Source: an uncultured Pseudomonadota bacterium
GTDB lineage: Bacteria; Bdellovibrionota_B; Oligoflexia; Oligoflexales; CAILAO01
Assembly: GCA_903832105.1 (NCBI GenBank)
Contig: CAILAO010000029.1
Span: 1-13,558 of the forward strand
Reading direction: 5' to 3'
Length of the DNA: 13,558 bases
The notes beneath the pieces were generated by a model, which was given only the letters and a program-made list of their open reading frames with translations, made no database searches and had not been told where the DNA came from. Of this stretch, positions 13,265-13,558 are shown in pieces; the first letter of the stretch is position 1, and each line of letters starts with the position of its first letter. Made by a program: the position numbers and the translations under genes.

Positions 13265-13558
13265 GGACGATACTTATTTCAGAAGTCCACCCATTTCCTT
13301 GCTATAGCTGCACAGATTATTGATTTTCTTCCGAAAGGAAATGCAACCCTGAATGATCAACTCCGCCGCTCTTCATTATCCATTGTTTTGAATATCGCAG
13401 AAGCTACAGGAAAAACTTCACGATCTGATAATCGTCGCTATTTCGCAATAGCAGGTGGCTCAACGCTTGAATGTGCTGCCGTTTTAGATGCCTGCAAAAT
13501 TCTGAAGCTTGCTGATTTCGCTTTGATCGATGAAGGTAAAGAGTGCATCATTGATATA
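13265..13558 (+). pseudogene. Four-helix-bundle (S23-type) protein, damaged start, runs off the end
   Basis: The frame from 13265 to the window end encodes a clear member of the four-helix-bundle family (TIGR02436, once called 23S rRNA intervening-sequence protein): LFQKSTHFLAIAAQII, then LNDQLRRSSLSI, NIAEATGKT, RRYFAIAGGS and LECAAVLDACKI blocks. Its usual N-terminus begins only about eight residues before the LFQKS position. Here that frame is closed by TGA at 13262 and has no start codon until TTG deep inside the domain. An ATG at 13258 lies exactly one base out of frame, so a single-base insertion just after it would explain the break. It could also be a sequencing error. The gene does not belong to any magnetosome family and probably marks the end of the cluster. 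Confidence 0.65.

Noticed and set aside
1..13558. CRISPR array, tRNA, rRNA or insertion sequence
   Set aside because: No spaced direct repeats, tRNA cloverleaf, rRNA-like stretch or transposase motif was seen.

Overview
This window is the core of a magnetosome gene cluster from a magnetotactic bacterium. The main evidence is the co-occurrence, on one strand and with almost no gaps, of these families: MamI-like hairpins, the TPR protein MamA, the LemA-type protein MamQ, two cation diffusion facilitators of the MamB/MamM type, a MamP/MamE-like protein with two CxxCH magnetochrome motifs and a PDZ domain, a LapA/MamL-like protein, the NhaD/ArsB-type carrier MamN, and a TauE-type protein like the C-terminal half of MamO. 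Gene content differs from the compact alphaproteobacterial mamAB operon: many small Cys-rich accessory proteins, PDZ proteins fused to NifX-like domains, no MamE/MamO protease domain and no MamK here. This points to a deeper-branching lineage (Nitrospirota, Desulfobacterota or Omnitrophota-like). The phylum is inferred and cannot be fixed from the window.

Layout. Positions 1-168 form a leader with no gene. From 169 to 13041 all 17 genes are on the + strand and mostly overlap or are separated by fewer than 40 bases, so they probably form one operon. (a) 169-1529: a membrane-anchored Cys-rich protein with a Gln/Pro/Gly-rich tail, then a double-length MamI-like protein and a single-length MamI. 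(b) 1522-4407: mamA, mamQ, a four-histidine membrane protein and mamB. (c) 4436-7935: two membrane-anchored PDZ proteins carrying NifX-like domains, the first also with magnetochromes, and a protein with five CPxC knuckles. (d) 7943-10539: LapA/MamL-like protein, mamM and mamN. (e) 10540-12194: four small accessory proteins (two Gly-rich hairpins, a zinc ribbon split by a membrane hairpin, a membrane-anchored HTH) and a ferredoxin gene cut by an in-frame stop. (f) 12232-13041: the TauE/MamO-Cter protein, followed at once by a perfect hairpin. After about 200 AT-rich bases comes an apparently damaged gene for a four-helix-bundle (S23) protein running off the end; it probably marks the cluster boundary.

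How the genes may work together. MamI, MamL and MamQ act in making the magnetosome membrane, MamA coats the organelle through its TPRs, MamB/MamM bring in iron, MamN is thought to move protons or ions, and the PDZ/magnetochrome protein tunes the Fe(II)/Fe(III) balance. The less usual content, namely NifX-like domains on lumen-facing PDZ proteins, a putative b-heme membrane protein, a ferredoxin and several Zn-ribbon or Cys-rich membrane proteins, suggests extra iron-handling and electron-transfer parts. The most interesting candidates are the NifX-like fusions and the four-histidine protein between mamQ and mamB.
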